Shown here: piece by piece, positions 34,856-43,557 of the stretch
Layout of the letters: each line of letters opens with the position of its first letter
How positions within the stretch are numbered: the stretch's first letter is position 1
Source: Sphingomonas aurantiaca
GTDB taxonomy: Bacteria > Pseudomonadota > Alphaproteobacteria > Sphingomonadales > Sphingomonadaceae
Reading direction: 5' to 3'
Length of the DNA stretch: 64,000 bases
Assembly (NCBI RefSeq): GCF_003050705.1
Contig: NZ_QAOG01000002.1
Span: 558,001-622,000 of the forward strand
The notes under the pieces: model-generated
Databases searched by the model: none
Told to the model about the DNA's origin: nothing
Seen by the model: the letters and a program-made list of their open reading frames with translations, nothing else
Program-made: the position numbers and the translations under genes

Positions 34856-36004
34856 ATGGCCAGTCGGTCCCCCCCAGTCCCGCGACCCGATCGTGCCGGC
34901 CCCCAGGCGGACGGTTTCGCGCGCGTTCTGATCGTCGATGATTCGGTGGTCGCGCGTGCGGTGATCGCGCGGCTGATCGATGCGAGCGACCGGTTCTCGG
35001 TGGTGGGCGCGGTCGGTACGGCGCAGGCAGCACTGGAGTTCCTGGGGCGCGCGACGGTCGAGTTCATCCTGCTCGACATCGAGATGCCGGGCGTCGACGG
35101 GCTGACCGCGCTCCCCGACCTGATCGCGGCGGGGCAGGGCGCCAAGGTGCTGATCGTATCGTCCTCCGCCGACGATGGCGCGGCGGCCTCCGTCCAGGCG
35201 CTTGCGCTGGGGGCGGCGGAGACGTTGATCAAGCCGTCGGCGGGGGCGCTGTCGGGGCGGTTCGGCGCCGCGCTCGTGGGCAAGCTCGAACGGCTGTGCG
35301 AGCATCCGGCGCTGATGCCGCCGGCGATCGTCGTCCGTCCGCCTGCTGCGGCGCCGGCACCGGTGCCGTCCGCGCAACCGGTGCCGCGGCCTGCGCCGAC
35401 GACGCATCGCACCCGTGCGGCGAGCGACGACTATGACATCGTTGCGATCGGCGCCTCGACCGGCGGCATCCATGCGCTGAGCCAGGTCTTTCGCGAACTC
35501 CCGGTCGGATTCCGGTTGCCGATCGTGATCACGCAGCATCTGCCCGCATCGTTCATGCCCTATTTCGCCGCGCAGATCGCCTTGCTCGCGGGACGCCCCT
35601 GCGACGTTGCGACCGATCGGCTGCGCGTGCGTCCGGGGCGCATCATCGTCGCACCGGGCGATGCGCATCTGAAATGCGTCGCGCTCGGCGAGGACGGGGC
35701 CGCATTTCGCCTGACCCATGAGCTTGCCGCCAGCGGATGCATGCCGTCGGTCGATCCGATGCTCGCGTCGATCGCGGAGGTCTATGGCGCGCGGATGATC
35801 GCGATCATCCTCAGCGGGATGGGGCGCGACGGTGCGGAGGGCGCGCGCCGCGTGCGTGATCGCGGCGGCTGCGTCATCGCGCAGGACCAGAAGAGTTCGG
35901 TCGTCTGGGGCATGCCGGGCGCGGTGGCGGCCGCAGGAGTCGCCGATGCCGTGTTGCCGCCCGATGCGATCGGCCGCCTCATCGCGACGCGGCGCCGGCC
36001 ATGA
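34856..36004 (+). CDS. cheB: Chemotaxis methylesterase/glutamine deamidase CheB
   Basis: A 382-residue protein: receiver (ILLDIEMPGVDG) at about 20-140, a Pro/Ala-rich linker (about 160-190), then the esterase with the serine in GASTGGIHAL, histidine in ITQHLPASFM, and aspartate in SGMGRDGAEGA. It removes methyl groups from receptors and is paired with cheR, whose ATG overlaps its stop. Its presence implies methylated receptors encoded elsewhere. Confidence 0.92.
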   Translation: MASRSPPVPRPDRAGPQADGFARVLIVDDSVVARAVIARLIDASDRFSVVGAVGTAQAALEFLGRATVEFILLDIEMPGVDGLTALPDLIAAGQGAKVLIVSSSADDGAAASVQALALGAAETLIKPSAGALSGRFGAALVGKLERLCEHPALMPPAIVVRPPAAAPAPVPSAQPVPRPAPTTHRTRAASDDYDIVAIGASTGGIHALSQVFRELPVGFRLPIVITQHLPASFMPYFAAQIALLAGRPCDVATDRLRVRPGRIIVAPGDAHLKCVALGEDGAAFRLTHELAASGCMPSVDPMLASIAEVYGARMIAIILSGMGRDGAEGARRVRDRGGCVIAQDQKSSVVWGMPGAVAAAGVADAVLPPDAIGRLIATRRRP

Positions 36005-36894
36005 CGCTCGCCAAATCGCCCCCCGTCGCTATGCCGGTCGTTGGGCCGGTCGTTGGGCCGGTCGCGGCATCGCAGACCGCGATCAGCGTGCTCACCGCGC
36101 TGCTCGAGGCGCGCACCGGCCAGCAGATCGCGGCCTATCGGTCGTGGCGGCTCGATACCGCGCTGAAGCCGCTGTTGCGCGATCGCAAGCTCGACACGCT
36201 CGACCAGCTGGTGACGCAGTTGCTCGAAGGCAGCGATCGCCTGATCGGCGACCGGATCGTCGACGCGCTCGTCAACCAGGAGACCTCGTTCTTCCGCGAC
36301 GCGCAGGTCTTCGAGCTGCTCGTCGAGGCGGTCGCGGCAGCGCAGGCCGAGCGTCGCCGGGTCCGGATCTGGTGCGCGGGGTGCTCGACGGGGCAGGAAC
36401 CGTTGTCGCTGGCCATGGCGTTTGCCGAACGGCACCAGACGAGCGGTGCACCGATGCCCGAGATCGTTGCGACGGACGTATCCGAAGCCGCGCTCGCCCG
36501 CGCCCGCGCGGGGCGCTTCTCGCAATTCGAGATCCAGCGCGGCCTGCCCGTCCGACAGATGATCCGCTGGTTCGACACGACGGGCAGCGACTGGGTGGCA
36601 AAGCCGGAACTGGTCAAGCTGGTCAGCTTCCGGCGGATGAACCTGGTCTCCGATCAACCCCCGCCGGGGCGGTTCGATATCATCCTGTGCCGCAACGTCC
36701 TGTTGTACCTGTCCACCCAGACCAAGACGCATGTGTTTCCAAAGCTGGCGGACGCGCTGAACCCCGGCGGCATGCTCGTGCTCGGCGCCGGCGAGACGGT
36801 CATCGGCCAGACCAAGGCGTTCGAACCCAGCAAGGCGTTTCGCGGCTTCTATCAGCTCCAGGGTGAAGAGGGTCGCAGCCAAGCCGTCGGTTGA
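36001..36894 (+). CDS. cheR: Chemotaxis receptor methyltransferase CheR
   Basis: A 297-residue SAM-dependent methyltransferase. It has an N-terminal helical domain, then NQETSFFRDAQVFE, the SAM-binding RIWCAGCSTGQEPLSLAM, the EIVATDVSEAAL aspartate, and FDIILCRNVLLYL. An extra N-terminal stretch contains short GPVV repeats encoded by a 12-bp duplication. It is the last gene of the cluster. No flagellar genes follow. Confidence 0.92.
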   Translation: MTLAKSPPVAMPVVGPVVGPVAASQTAISVLTALLEARTGQQIAAYRSWRLDTALKPLLRDRKLDTLDQLVTQLLEGSDRLIGDRIVDALVNQETSFFRDAQVFELLVEAVAAAQAERRRVRIWCAGCSTGQEPLSLAMAFAERHQTSGAPMPEIVATDVSEAALARARAGRFSQFEIQRGLPVRQMIRWFDTTGSDWVAKPELVKLVSFRRMNLVSDQPPPGRFDIILCRNVLLYLSTQTKTHVFPKLADALNPGGMLVLGAGETVIGQTKAFEPSKAFRGFYQLQGEEGRSQAVG

Positions 36895-37001
36895 GCCGCC
36901 GCGGCGATCACCGCGTTGTTTTCCGCAGCCTATTACCTCGGCGGTCGGTTGCCGCTAATGCTGTAGCTAGGCATTGCCGAACGGCTTGAAGGGAAGCTGG
37001 C

Positions 37002-37691
37002 TTGAAGTTTATCGAGACACCGTCACCCAATTTCGACGACCGTTCGCTGCCTGTCACGATGGTGGTGCTGCACTATACCGGCATGCAGGACGGCGCGTCG
37101 GCGATCGCGCGGCTCCGCGATCCCGAGGCGAAGGTCTCGTCGCATTATCTGGTCGAGGAGGACGGCACCGTCCTGCGGATGGTCGCAGAGGAGAAGCGCG
37201 CCTGGCATGCCGGGCGGTCGCACTGGCGCGGGGTCGAGGACGTCAACTCGGCGAGCATCGGTATCGAGATCGTCAATCCCGGTCACGAGTTCGGCTATCG
37301 CCCGTTCCCGCCCGAACAGATCGCGTCGGTCGTGGCGCTCGTCGCCGAGATCAAGGATCGTCATGAAATCACGCGCGGCAATATCGTCGGCCATTCGGAC
37401 ATCGCGCCGACGCGCAAACGCGATCCGGGCGAGCTGTTCCCGTGGCATGAACTCGCGCGGCGGCGGCTGGCGCTGCCACGCCCGACCAAGAACCTGATGG
37501 ATCCCGGCTGGACCGAAGGCGGCTTCTGTCTCGCGCTCGAACGCTTCGGCTATGATGTCGAGAACCGGATGGCGGCGACGATGGCGTTCCAGCGGCGGTT
37601 CCGCCCCGAGCTGGTCGATGGCGAAGTCGATGCGGAATGCCGCTGCATTCTTCTCGCTTTGCTGCTTCCCAAACCGATGGGCGACGACTAG
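37002..37691 (+). CDS. N-acetylmuramoyl-L-alanine amidase (AmpD-like) with peptidoglycan-binding tail
   Basis: A 229-residue amidase_2 enzyme. The zinc ligands are in VVLHYTGM and GHSDIAPTRKRDPG, with the catalytic glutamate in SIGIEIVNPG. A C-terminal domain (about 170-225, FCLALERFGYDV, MAFQRRFRPE) resembles PG_binding_1. No signal peptide is seen, so it probably recycles muropeptides in the cytoplasm. The start is TTG with GAAGGGA upstream. Confidence 0.87.
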   Translation: MKFIETPSPNFDDRSLPVTMVVLHYTGMQDGASAIARLRDPEAKVSSHYLVEEDGTVLRMVAEEKRAWHAGRSHWRGVEDVNSASIGIEIVNPGHEFGYRPFPPEQIASVVALVAEIKDRHEITRGNIVGHSDIAPTRKRDPGELFPWHELARRRLALPRPTKNLMDPGWTEGGFCLALERFGYDVENRMAATMAFQRRFRPELVDGEVDAECRCILLALLLPKPMGDD

Positions 37692-37701
37692 GGGTCTGCG
37701 C

Positions 37702-38089
37702 GCCAGAGGGTCGGGCGGCCGCGGGGGTGTTGTAATGGCATCCGCGAGGAAAGTCCGGGCTCCGCGAAACGACGGTGCCGGGTAACGCCCGGCGAGGGTG
37801 ACCTCAGGGAAAGTGCCACAGAGAGCAGACGGCCAACCCTCGGCGCAAGTCGGGGCGGTCAGAGTGAAAGGGTGCGGTAAGAGCGCACCGCGCGCCTGGT
37901 AACAGGGGCGGCACGGCAAACCCCACCGGGAGCAAGATCGAATAGGGGTGGCACATGGGCTTCGTTTCAGCTCGTCACCCGGGTTGATTGCTTGAGACGG
38001 CGGGCAACCGTCGTCCTAGAGGAATGGTCGCCTAACTTCCGTATCGAAGGATCGGAAATGGACAGAACCCGGCTTACAGACCCTCTGGC
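37702..38089 (+). ncRNA. rnpB: RNase P RNA (bacterial class A)
   Basis: The closing helix is visible: GCCAGAGGGTC at the 5' end pairs with GACCCTCTGGC at the 3' end. The core conserved segments GAGGAAAGTCCGGGCT (near 37745) and the CACAGAGAGCAGA loop region are present. The 388-nt length is normal. It processes the 5' ends of tRNAs with RnpA and starts 10 bp after the amidase stop. Confidence 0.95.
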
Positions 38090-38140
38090 ATCCTTCTCCG
38101 AACCATTGCAGACTGCCGGAAAATGACACCGGGGGTTGGT

Positions 38141-40111
38141 ATGCGTTTCAAGAAGAGTGGTTTGTTCGGCGCCGGTATGGCGGTGATCGTCGCCGCGACG
38201 GTTCAGGTCGCCGCACAGACTCCCACGACGACCGTGCAACAGGATTTCGAGGCCGCCGCCGCGCTGGATGCGAAGGGTGACAAGGCGGCCGCCCTCGCCG
38301 CATGGGAAAAGCTCGAGTCCCGCACCAAACCCGGCTCGCGCAGCCGCGGCGTCGCACTTGTTCGCAAGAGCGCCGCGCTGTTCAAGCTCGATCGGTCAGA
38401 CGACGCCGTCATCGCTGCGCGCGGTGGCCTAGCGTTGTTGCCGGCCGCCGATCCGACGCTCGCCGAGGATCGCTGGCGGGCTTATCACGATCTCGGCATC
38501 ATCGCCCAGAATGCGCTCGACTATGCTGGCGCGGGCGACGCGTATCGCAGTGCCGAAGCCGCCGGGGATACGCCCTCGCTGAAGGCCGCCTCGATCCTCG
38601 CGTTGGCCGATGTGTCGACCTTTACCAACCCGGCCGTGGCCGATGCCGCGTTGGCGCGGATCGACGCGTTGGCCAAGACGGTATCCGTCGACGCGGTGCT
38701 GAAGGCCGATATCGCGCGGCGTCACGCGATCCTGCTGCTCAACCGCGGCAGCTACGAGCCGGCACGGCTGTACGCTGTCGAGGCGGTCAAGCAGCTTGGC
38801 GGCATGACCAGCAAGACCGACCTGCGCGACGTTTCGGCGCGGTCGGACGCGGCGATCGCGTCGCTGCTGGCGGGCAAGTCCGAGGATGCGCGACGCTATA
38901 TGGCGATGACCGGCGCAGGCCGGCTGACCAAGGGCGAATTCGATCCCGCCGTGCAGATGGACGTGCCCCCGTGTGGCGGCGAAGCGGATCTGCGACCAGC
39001 CGATATGGCGGTCGTCGAATTCACCATCGGTGACGATGGAATCGTACGCAACGTGTCGCCAATCTATGCGGCAGGTGGCGGCGCGGTTGCGCTGGATTTT
39101 GCGCGGGCGGTGCGCGACTGGTCTTGGACCCCCGAACAGGCCAAGGCCTTGCCAACGTTCTTCCGCTACAATGTCCGGGTCGAGATGCGGTGTTCGACGT
39201 TGTTCGAGCGGCCGTCGATCGGCAAGTTCCTCGACGCTGACATGGCCGCTTGGCTTGAGTCGAAGGGGCTGTCTTTGCCTGCCGAGGAGCGTGGGGCCGA
39301 TGCCGTCGCTGTTGTGAGCCAGCGGGCGGCGCTCGCAACGGCGGAGGCAAAGACTGGGCCGAATTCGATCGCGACGCTGCCCTCGCTTTACCAGTTGATC
39401 AATAACGCGGTCGTCGGACGCGAGGAAACAAACGCTCTGGCACGCCGCGCGCTGGCCATCGCTGAAGCACAAGGCGCGCCAGCCATCGCCCGGCTGCCGC
39501 TCGAAATCAGTGTGCGCGAAACGGCGAGTGCGGACATATGGAAGAACGGCGCCTATGCGCGCGCCGTGACGCCGCTGTTGTCGATGCCTGTCTATGCGAA
39601 CGATCCGAAGTCGCGCGCGACGATTTTGTTGCTTATTGCGGAGAGTACGAGGTCGCGGAGCCGCCGCGCGGTGCTGTTGCAGCAGGTTGTCGATGTCACG
39701 GGGCTCGCCGCGAACGACCCCATGCGCGTGGGCGCGCTAATCCGTCTCGCATCTCTCCAGCAACAAGCCGGCGATACCGCGATGGCCCGTACCACGTTCG
39801 ATCAGTCGGGCCTGTCGGCGAGCCAGTGTGCGATACTCGATGCTCCACCGCGGCTTGTGTCGGCCGGCGGCGTTTTCCCGAACGAGGCCATGGCTTGGGG
39901 TTTCGAAGGGTTGACCAAAACGCAGTTCGACGTCGGCGCCGACGGTAAGGTCATCAACCAGCGCGCCGTGCTGAGCTACCCCCCGTTCGTGTTCACGAAA
40001 GCTGGCGTTCAAACGATGGCCGGGGCGCGGTATACGAAGACGTATCGCCCCGATGGCGGCGTCGGCTGCGGCGGCCTGTCGCAGAACGTGCGGTTCAGGC
40101 TGCCGGGGTAA
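38141..40111 (+). CDS. Secreted helical-repeat protein with two TonB-C-like domains
   Basis: A 656-residue exported protein with a signal peptide (cut near VAAQ). The first 270 residues are helical and TPR-like (repeated A-x-x-A patterns, KAAALAAWEKLE). A TonB C-terminal-like fold lies near residues 285-350 (VEFTIGDDGIVRNVSPIYAAGGG). After a second helical part, another such domain closes the protein (TQFDVGADGKVINQRAVLSYPP). The ATG at 38123 is in frame too; 38141 gives a better signal peptide. The role is unknown; a periplasmic adaptor is plausible. Confidence 0.68.
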   Translation: MRFKKSGLFGAGMAVIVAATVQVAAQTPTTTVQQDFEAAAALDAKGDKAAALAAWEKLESRTKPGSRSRGVALVRKSAALFKLDRSDDAVIAARGGLALLPAADPTLAEDRWRAYHDLGIIAQNALDYAGAGDAYRSAEAAGDTPSLKAASILALADVSTFTNPAVADAALARIDALAKTVSVDAVLKADIARRHAILLLNRGSYEPARLYAVEAVKQLGGMTSKTDLRDVSARSDAAIASLLAGKSEDARRYMAMTGAGRLTKGEFDPAVQMDVPPCGGEADLRPADMAVVEFTIGDDGIVRNVSPIYAAGGGAVALDFARAVRDWSWTPEQAKALPTFFRYNVRVEMRCSTLFERPSIGKFLDADMAAWLESKGLSLPAEERGADAVAVVSQRAALATAEAKTGPNSIATLPSLYQLINNAVVGREETNALARRALAIAEAQGAPAIARLPLEISVRETASADIWKNGAYARAVTPLLSMPVYANDPKSRATILLLIAESTRSRSRRAVLLQQVVDVTGLAANDPMRVGALIRLASLQQQAGDTAMARTTFDQSGLSASQCAILDAPPRLVSAGGVFPNEAMAWGFEGLTKTQFDVGADGKVINQRAVLSYPPFVFTKAGVQTMAGARYTKTYRPDGGVGCGGLSQNVRFRLPG

Positions 40112-40156
40112 AATGGCGTCTGGTAGCAGGGCTTTCCGCGACATTCGTTCCTGATG

Positions 40157-40180
40157 ATCCTCCCCGTGGCGGGGGAGGAT
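40157..40180. terminator. Bidirectional hairpin between convergent genes
   Basis: ATCCTCCCC-GTGGC-GGGGGAGGAT, 46 bp after the TonB-C-like gene and 58 bp from the carbonic anhydrase end. It is a member of the same dispersed palindrome family as 50517-50540. No long T-run, so strength is uncertain. Confidence 0.5.
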
Positions 40181-40237
40181 CGTTAGCGTCGCGGTGGGAC
40201 CACTGAATGCGTAGCCGAGATGGCTGTCGCTTTGCGC

Positions 40238-40876
40238 TTACACCAGCACCTTGTCCGGTCGGCCCACGTCTTCGAGGACCGTGCTCGCGTCGATCTCCAT
40301 CATCGGTTTGATCAGCCCGTCGCGGATGTCGTAGACCCAGCCGTGCAGCAGCACCTGCTGGCCACGCGCGAACGCACCCTGGATGGTCTCGGTACGCGCG
40401 AGCCGGACGAGCTGGTCGCGGACGTTGACCTCGACCAGCCGGTTGACCTTCTGCTCGCGGTCGGGCTGTGCGTCGATCTCGTCGGCATGATCGTGCATCA
40501 CGCAGCGCGCGGTCGAGAGCCAGTCGTCGACCGGGCCGGCGGTGCCGCCGTCGAGCGTCGCGCGGATCCCGCCGCACGCATAATGGCCGCAGATGATGAT
40601 GTGCCGCACGCCGAGCACGTCGACGGCATATTGCAGCACCGACATCAGGTTGGTGTCGTCGTCCTTAACGAGGTTGGCGATGTTGCGGTGGATGAACATG
40701 TTGCCCGGCGGCGTCATCGTCATCTGTTCCGGGCTGACGCGGCTGTCCGAACAGCCGATCCACAGGAATTCGGGGTTCTGGCCCACGAGCTGGCGCTGGA
40801 AGAAGTCGGGGCTCTCCTCGATGATCTCGGCCGACCACGCCTTGTTGGCGAGCAGGAGCTGTTTGTACTGCCTCAT
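40238..40876 (-). CDS. can: Beta-class carbonic anhydrase
   Basis: A 212-residue zinc enzyme. The zinc ligands are C42 in WIGCSDSRV, and the histidine and cysteine in ICGHYACGG, and the catalytic Asp-Arg pair is in CSDSR. The C-terminal half has the usual LLHGWVYDIRDG. It interconverts CO2 and bicarbonate in the cytoplasm. The ATG overlaps the end of the SulP gene by 4 bp, so transport and hydration should be co-made. Confidence 0.93.
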   Translation of the reverse strand: MRQYKQLLLANKAWSAEIIEESPDFFQRQLVGQNPEFLWIGCSDSRVSPEQMTMTPPGNMFIHRNIANLVKDDDTNLMSVLQYAVDVLGVRHIIICGHYACGGIRATLDGGTAGPVDDWLSTARCVMHDHADEIDAQPDREQKVNRLVEVNVRDQLVRLARTETIQGAFARGQQVLLHGWVYDIRDGLIKPMMEIDASTVLEDVGRPDKVLV

Positions 40877-42453
40877 GCGAAACGGACCTCGGTCTGGGGG
40901 GCGTTGATCAGTTTCACCGTGCGCAGTGCCAGGTCACCGCGGATCAGCACGGTGATGCCGCGATACTTGGCGCCCTTGATGAAGGCGTTGATGATGTCGA
41001 TGTTGTCGAGATCGACATAGCTGGTCGACGACAGGTCGATCAGCAGGTTCGCGTTGTCGGGCACCCGGTCGAGCGATTTCTGCAGCTCGTATTTGTGGAT
41101 GAAATACAGGTTGCGGCGCGCGCGGACGAGGCAGTCTTCGTCGTCGCAGGCGAAGGTGATCGCGGTGCGGAAGTTGCGCGCCACGACGAACACGAAGCCG
41201 ACCGCGAGGCCGATCACGATACCCTCGAGCAGATCGGTGAACAGGATCGCACCGACCGTGACGACGAACGGGATGAACTGAGTCCAGCCCTGCTTGTAGC
41301 GTTCGGTGAACAGCTTGGGCTTGGTGAGCTTGTAGCCGGTCGCGATCAGAACCGCGGCGAGCGCGGACAGCGGGATCAGGTTGAGCACCGCCGGGATCAG
41401 CGCGACGCTGACCAGCAGCCAGAAGCCGTGCAGCATCGTCGACAGCTTGCTCTCGGCCTTGGCGTCGACATTGGCGGACGAGCGCACGATCACCGAGGTG
41501 ACGGGGAGGCCCCCGATCAGCCCGGACAGGATGTTGCCGCCGCCCTGCGCCATCAGTTCCCAGTTCTTGTCGGTGGTGCGGCGGCGCGGATCGATCTCGT
41601 CGACCGCCTTGACGCTCAGCAGCGATTCCAGGCTGGCGACGATCGCGAGCGTGACCGCGCTGGTCCAGACCACGCCCATCGTGATCCCGGAGAAATCGGG
41701 AAAGGTGAACAGCGACGGAAACTGCGACAGCGTCTGCGTGACCGGCACCTGCACCAGATGCGTCGCCTTGAGGTGCCATTCGGGCTTTACCGCACCGAGC
41801 AGCGTGTTGCCGAAGATACCGATCAGCACGACGACCAGCGGGCCGGGGACGAAGCGCAGCGGGCCGTTCTTCGGCTTGGCGCCGTCCCACCAGAACAGGA
41901 AGGCGAGACTGACCGACGCGATCAGGATCGCGCCCGGGGTCACCGCGGCGCTGAGGCTTTCGAGGATCCGCGAAAAGGTGTTGATGCCGTTTGCCGTGCT
42001 GAATTCGAAGATGCCCTCGGCTTCGCGATCGAAACCGACCGCATGCGGGATCTGCTTGAGGATCAGGATCAGGCCGATCGCCGCGAGCATCCCGGTGATG
42101 ACCGAGGACGGTACGAATTCGCTGAGAATGCCCGCGCGCGTCAGCGAGAAGCAGATCTGCAGCACGCCGGCGAGCACGACCGCCATCAGGAACATCTGGT
42201 AGCTCGGCATGCTCTCGATCGCGGTCAGTACGATCACCGTCAGGCCGGCGGCGGGGCCGCTGACCGACAGCGGGGATTTCGAGAACAGCCCGACGGCGAT
42301 ACCCCCGACGATCCCCGAGATGATGCCGGCGAACAGCGGTGCGCCAGACGCGAGTGCGACGCCGAGACAGAGGGGAAGCGCGACCAGCGCGACGACGATG
42401 GAGGCGGGAAGATCCGCGCGCCATGTGGTAAGCTTGGGGATTAAAGTCGGCAC
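40873..42453 (-). CDS. SulP-family anion (probably bicarbonate) transporter
   Basis: A 526-residue inner-membrane transporter with 10-14 predicted helices starting at the SulP signature DLPASIVVALVALPLCLGVALASG-region and a C-terminal STAS-like domain (LLIDLSSTSYVDLDNI). I placed the start at a GTG (42453) because AGGAG (42463-42459) lies 5 bp upstream; a longer form from GTG 42519 has no ribosome site. The overlap with a carbonic anhydrase gene favours bicarbonate rather than sulfate, but this is inference. Confidence 0.88.
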   Translation of the reverse strand: MPTLIPKLTTWRADLPASIVVALVALPLCLGVALASGAPLFAGIISGIVGGIAVGLFSKSPLSVSGPAAGLTVIVLTAIESMPSYQMFLMAVVLAGVLQICFSLTRAGILSEFVPSSVITGMLAAIGLILILKQIPHAVGFDREAEGIFEFSTANGINTFSRILESLSAAVTPGAILIASVSLAFLFWWDGAKPKNGPLRFVPGPLVVVLIGIFGNTLLGAVKPEWHLKATHLVQVPVTQTLSQFPSLFTFPDFSGITMGVVWTSAVTLAIVASLESLLSVKAVDEIDPRRRTTDKNWELMAQGGGNILSGLIGGLPVTSVIVRSSANVDAKAESKLSTMLHGFWLLVSVALIPAVLNLIPLSALAAVLIATGYKLTKPKLFTERYKQGWTQFIPFVVTVGAILFTDLLEGIVIGLAVGFVFVVARNFRTAITFACDDEDCLVRARRNLYFIHKYELQKSLDRVPDNANLLIDLSSTSYVDLDNIDIINAFIKGAKYRGITVLIRGDLALRTVKLINAPQTEVRFA

Positions 42454-42535
42454 CAGGGCTCCTGTCGCTGAGGTGTCGGCTGGGGATACGTCCGACCCGG
42501 ACGCATCTATCCATGCCACATGACAAATAGTTCAT

Positions 42536-42553
42536 GTTCATTAATCGATGAAC
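42536..42553. promoter_or_regulatory. Candidate operator upstream of the SulP/carbonic anhydrase pair
   Basis: GTTCAT-TAATCG-ATGAAC is a perfect inverted repeat with 6-bp arms in an AT-rich patch 83 bp upstream of the transporter start. A partial further copy (TTCAT) stands just left of it. It has the look of a binding site for a dimeric regulator. Confidence 0.45.
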
Positions 42554-42670
42554 GGTGACTGACTCAAGGTGGAATGTTGCGGCGCGAAATATTGTCCATA
42601 GCGCGGGAGTTTGGGTCGCTATGACGGCATGCGGTTGCGTTGTCCGTGCGGACCCCTATCTCGGGCCGCT

Positions 42671-43210
42671 ATGGCGAGAAGCACGACACGATCTTCCGAC
42701 TGGGGTTTTCCACGCTGGCGCGCCTATGGGGCGAGCACGGAGGCGGTGACGGTCCGGCTGTGCGACCGGCATGGCTGCAACGAGCCGGGCAACTGCCCCG
42801 CGCCGAAATCGCCCAACAGCCCGGACCGCTGGTATTTCTGCATGAACCATGCGGGCGAATATAATCGCGGCTGGAATTACTTCGAAGGCTTGAGCGCGGA
42901 GGAAGCCGCCGAGCGCGAGGCTGCTGAGACGCGGACCGCCGACGGCTATGCCGATCCGAAGCATTATGCCTGGGCGGGCTCGGGTGACGGCAGCCGCTCG
43001 CGCGACGAGATGCGCGCGCTGGAAGTGCTGCAGCTCGAGCCCGACGCCACGTTCGAGGACGTCCGCGCGGCCTGGCGGCGGATGGCCAAGGCGAACCATC
43101 CCGATGTGCGGCCCGGCGACAAGGACGCGGCGACGCGGTTCCAGGGCGTGCAGGCGGCGTATGAAGTGCTGCGTGCGGCCGAAGACGCGCGGACGTGGAA
43201 GCCGGCATGA
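42671..43210 (+). CDS. J-domain (DnaJ-like) protein with cysteine-rich N-terminus
   Basis: A 179-residue protein. The C-terminal 60 residues form a J domain with the HPD motif (MAKANHPDVRPGD). The N-terminal part has four cysteines and histidines (LCDRHGC, NCPAP, FCMNHAG) that could bind a metal. It lacks the G/F and zinc-finger parts of DnaJ. Start 42671 is a choice; earlier in-frame starts exist and none has a good ribosome site. It is coupled to a Fe-S protein by an ATGA overlap. Confidence 0.8.
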   Translation: MARSTTRSSDWGFPRWRAYGASTEAVTVRLCDRHGCNEPGNCPAPKSPNSPDRWYFCMNHAGEYNRGWNYFEGLSAEEAAEREAAETRTADGYADPKHYAWAGSGDGSRSRDEMRALEVLQLEPDATFEDVRAAWRRMAKANHPDVRPGDKDAATRFQGVQAAYEVLRAAEDARTWKPA

Positions 43211-43506
43211 TCCGCGTCCTCGCCAGCCGGTGGCAGGGAAGCGTGCTGGTCTGCGGCAAATGCTCGAAGAAGCTCGGCGGCGGGTTCGGCGAGAAGGGGC
43301 GCACGCCGCTCGCCAAGATGCTGCGCGCGGTGCTTGGGCTGAAGAAGGGCAGGAAAGCCGGGCGCGGTGTGGTCGAGGTAAAGTGCCTCGGCATCTGCCC
43401 GAAGAACGCCGTGGTGACGCTCGACGGCGCGCGCCCCGATCGGTGGCTGCTCGTTCCGGCAGGCGCGGATGCGAGCGAGGTCGTCGCGACCCTTACCGAA
43501 CGCTAG
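43207..43506 (+). CDS. Thioredoxin-like [2Fe-2S] ferredoxin
   Basis: A 99-residue protein with cysteine pairs in VCGKCSKK and KCLGICPKN. This C-x2-C ... C-x3-C spacing matches the thioredoxin-fold 2Fe-2S proteins. No signal. The start overlaps the J-domain gene stop, suggesting a chaperone/Fe-S pair. The redox partner is unknown. Confidence 0.78.
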   Translation: MIRVLASRWQGSVLVCGKCSKKLGGGFGEKGRTPLAKMLRAVLGLKKGRKAGRGVVEVKCLGICPKNAVVTLDGARPDRWLLVPAGADASEVVATLTER

Positions 43507-43508
43507 CG

Positions 43509-43546
43509 TGCCCTGACCCTCGCCCCAAGGGGAGAGGGTGAGGGCA
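43509..43546. terminator. Hairpin between converging ferredoxin and sufE genes
   Basis: Near-perfect arms of 17-18 bp (TGCCCTGACCCTC ... GAGGGTGAGGGCA) around an AAG loop begin 3 bp after the ferredoxin stop and end 12 bp before the sufE stop. Good stem, no T-run. Confidence 0.55.
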
Positions 43547-43557
43547 CGGTTTTCGCG

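Noticed and set aside
42454..42519. Longer SulP reading frame from GTG 42519
   Set aside because: No ribosome site precedes it, the extra residues are polar and unlike the family, and AGGAG fits GTG 42453.
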